Virus record (IMG/VR): IMGVR_UViG_3300001814_000002
Coordinates: 1 to 31,397 of that record
From: a virus
Strand: one strand, 5' to 3'
Length of the DNA stretch: 31,397 nt
Shown: piece by piece, positions 29,712-31,397 of the stretch
Layout: every line of letters starts with the position of its first letter
Position numbering within the stretch: position 1 is the stretch's first letter
Position numbers and translations under genes: made by a program
Notes under the pieces: generated by a model
Databases searched by the model: none
Told to the model about the DNA's origin: nothing
The model's input: the letters and a program-made list of their open reading frames with translations, nothing else

Positions 29712-30614
29712 TTAAAAATTCATGATTAGTAGTTCGGTGATGCTTCCTCTATTTTCTTTTTTTGAATTTATCATACGCTTTGCCTCAATTCTCAAAATAT
29801 TATAATTTGAGTACAAATCGTCGAAAAAATTATCGGACATGTCAGTGTTTTTTGGATCTGAATTGCTTAAGAGAACTCTTGCACCTTTATCAGAACATAG
29901 TTTAAACCAACTAGCTAGCCTTTTTTGACTGTCATCATTAAAAGCTTCCCTAGCATAGCTATTAAAGCTTGAAGTCGTAGAAAGTGGTCTATAAGGAGGG
30001 TCTAAATATATAAAAGCCATGTCATTCACAAATGGTGAAACATTTTCGAAATCACCACTCAATATGGTGGCTTTTTGAAGCATATTACTACAAGCAATAA
30101 GATTGGCTTCATCACAAATCTTTGGATTTTTATAATCTCCAAAAGGAACATTAAAACCACCTTTAGAGTTTTGTCGATACAAACCATTAAAGCATGTGCG
30201 ATTTAAGAAAATCAAGTATGCTATGTGTTGGATTAAAAAAGAGTCAAATACCTTATAGTCAATAACATCTTTTTGATTGTTAAATTCATTTCGTATTTTG
30301 TAAAAGAATTCCTTTTGTGCGCTTTGATCTAAGAAATGATACTTAATCTCGATTTTTTTAAGTTGATCAACAAGGTCTAAAACATTCGATTTTACAACTC
30401 GATATGCGGTTGCCAATTCAATATTGAAATCATTGATCACATAATGCTCAAATAAGTTAGTATTTGCCACTTCAAAGAAAAGTGCTCCTCCTCCAATAAA
30501 TGGCTCAATGTAAGTTGTATATCCCGCATCACTGGGTAAGTATCCTTTTAAAACTGGTAAAAGCTGTCCTTTACCACCAGCCCATTTTAAAAAAGGTTTT
30601 GCATCAGGTTTCAT
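29712..30614 (-). CDS. dam-like: Dam/DpnM-like GATC adenine methyltransferase
   Basis: This 300-aa D12-class enzyme has the full Dam signature: FLKWAGGKGQLLPVL (8-22), SAM motif YIEPFIGGGALFF (35-47), NRTCFNGLYRQNSKGGFNVP FG in two parts (138-158), and DPPY at 205-208 in FIYLDPPYRPLSTTSSFNSY. Such enzymes methylate adenine in GATC. The second ATG (30614) is preferred: GGAG lies six bases before it, and the promoter's predicted start leaves the first ATG (30626) nearly leaderless. It is transcribed toward the restriction operon from its own promoter beside the integrase gene, so protective methylation could be set up independently of the nuclease. Confidence 0.88.
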   Translation of the reverse strand: MKPDAKPFLKWAGGKGQLLPVLKGYLPSDAGYTTYIEPFIGGGALFFEVANTNLFEHYVINDFNIELATAYRVVKSNVLDLVDQLKKIEIKYHFLDQSAQKEFFYKIRNEFNNQKDVIDYKVFDSFLIQHIAYLIFLNRTCFNGLYRQNSKGGFNVPFGDYKNPKICDEANLIACSNMLQKATILSGDFENVSPFVNDMAFIYLDPPYRPLSTTSSFNSYAREAFNDDSQKRLASWFKLCSDKGARVLLSNSDPKNTDMSDNFFDDLYSNYNILRIEAKRMINSKKENRGSITELLIMNF

Positions 30615-30632
30615 ATTTTTCTCCATTTTTAT

Positions 30633-30641
30633 AGTATAACA
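30633..30641 (-). promoter_or_regulatory. Extended -10 promoter of the Dam-like gene
   Basis: On the minus strand TGTTATACT at 30633-30641 is an extended -10 without a good -35. It lies in the 60-base gap between integrase and methyltransferase and gives a short leader. Confidence 0.45.
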
Positions 30642-30674
30642 GATTAGATAAATACTTTAGTGTTAATTTAATCT

Positions 30675-31397
30675 TCAATCAGTATTGTCAAGAAGTTCAA
30701 TGATTTTACTCTCGTTTTCTTTTAGTAAATGAGTATAAACCTTTAGTGTCATATTAATGTCCGAATGCCCGAGTCGTTTAGAAACTGCTACAATGTTCGC
30801 GCCTTTGTTAATAAGGAAGGTTGCATGACTATGACGCATATCATGAAGTCGTATTTTGGGAATTGGCTTTTCTCCACGTGCAATAAGGTGTTCATTACAG
30901 AGTTTTATTCCATTAGAAAAATAGCGTTGAATTGATGTGGAAGATAAATGTTCATTTCCGCCAAAGAGTAAATGACCTTCAGTTTCAATGAGGGGCTGGA
31001 TCATCTCTAATACATGTTGATTAATTTGAATCTTACGACGACTAGAATTTGTTTTAAGAGATTTGAATTCACCACTGTATTGATGCATCGATTTATTGAT
31101 ACTAACGACACCATCAACAATATCACGCTTCTCAATAGCTCGAGCTTCACTTCGTCTCATCCCAGTGTAGTACAAGAAGGTGAAGTATGTTTTATATACA
31201 TAATGATCCACATGCTCAATGAAGAGTTTAAACTGATCAGGTGTCCATACTTCCTTTTCTCTAAATTCAGTGGATTTGAGAGGAACAATTTTAAGGAGTC
31301 GAGCGTGATCTTTCAGCTCATAATAATCATATCCAAATCGTGACACACTCTTCAAAAGAAAAATGGCTTTGTTCCGGTATCGGACTGCAGCCTTTTC
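30675..31397 (-). CDS. int: Tyrosine-family phage integrase (5' end outside window)
   Basis: The reverse-strand frame is open to the last base of the window (EKAAVRYRNKAIFLLKSVSRF precedes the internal TTG at 31355, read in parts), so only the catalytic half is present. All active-site elements are visible: R in TGMRRSEARAIE, the HxxR box in RLHDMRHSHATFL, H in LGHSDINMT and the nucleophile Y in VYTHLLKENE. This is the standard Bacillota prophage integrase catalytic domain; the arm-binding and core-binding N-terminal part lies beyond 31397. Its 3' end faces attP about 5.3 kb away, across the GATC and EVE-HNH genes, an arrangement consistent with cargo inserted between int and attP. Confidence 0.9.
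   Translation of the reverse strand, partial: EKAAVRYRNKAIFLLKSVSRFGYDYYELKDHARLLKIVPLKSTEFREKEVWTPDQFKLFIEHVDHYVYKTYFTFLYYTGMRRSEARAIEKRDIVDGVVSINKSMHQYSGEFKSLKTNSSRRKIQINQHVLEMIQPLIETEGHLLFGGNEHLSSTSIQRYFSNGIKLCNEHLIARGEKPIPKIRLHDMRHSHATFLINKGANIVAVSKRLGHSDINMTLKVYTHLLKENESKIIELLDNTD

Overview
This window looks like temperate siphophage DNA from a low-GC Bacillota host. I lean weakly toward an Erysipelotrichia-type host, from codon style and gene texture only. The late module at 3453-20338 is one uninterrupted plus-strand run. It holds DNA packaging (HTH/TerS-like protein, HNH-kinase fusion, P27-like TerS, TerL), an HK97-type head (portal, prohead protease, capsid, connectors), a long-tail module (major tail protein, tail-assembly chaperone with a -1 frameshift product, tape measure, Dit, Tal-like fibre), fibres and lysis genes. 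Overlapping stop/start codons and strong Shine-Dalgarno sites tie these genes together.

The late module is flanked by clearly more AT-rich cargo. On the left (1-3383) are a SHOCT/glycine-zipper protein cut by the window edge and a compact three-gene operon: TcmP, its three-cysteine partner and a small protein with a HEPN-like R-x4-H motif. On the right (20356-25096) are a small reverse-strand ORF, divergent promoters and a restriction-modification cassette. That cassette has two adenine methyltransferases that look like the two halves of M.FokI as separate genes, a third methyltransferase with permuted motif order, and a convergent PD-(D/E)xK nuclease.

The stretch 25140-25360 has attP architecture. 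Its 20-base core matches the 3' end of a tRNA, probably tRNA-Trp, on the minus strand. Two copies of a 10-base arm repeat lie on one side and three on the other. This suggests a free or circular phage genome, or tandem prophages, rather than a single integrated prophage end.

Past attP is a second cargo block: an EVE/PUA-HNH (type IV-like) nuclease, then a GATC-type system. The GATC system has a DpnA-like methyltransferase, a MutH/Sau3AI-like nuclease, two unknown proteins and a convergent Dam/DpnM-like methyltransferase. A leftward tyrosine integrase runs off the right edge.

Together the phage carries packaging, structure and lysis genes plus at least three nuclease-based defence or competition loci next to attP, and a poorly understood TcmP operon upstream of packaging. 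All functions are inferred by reading motifs; no database search was possible.
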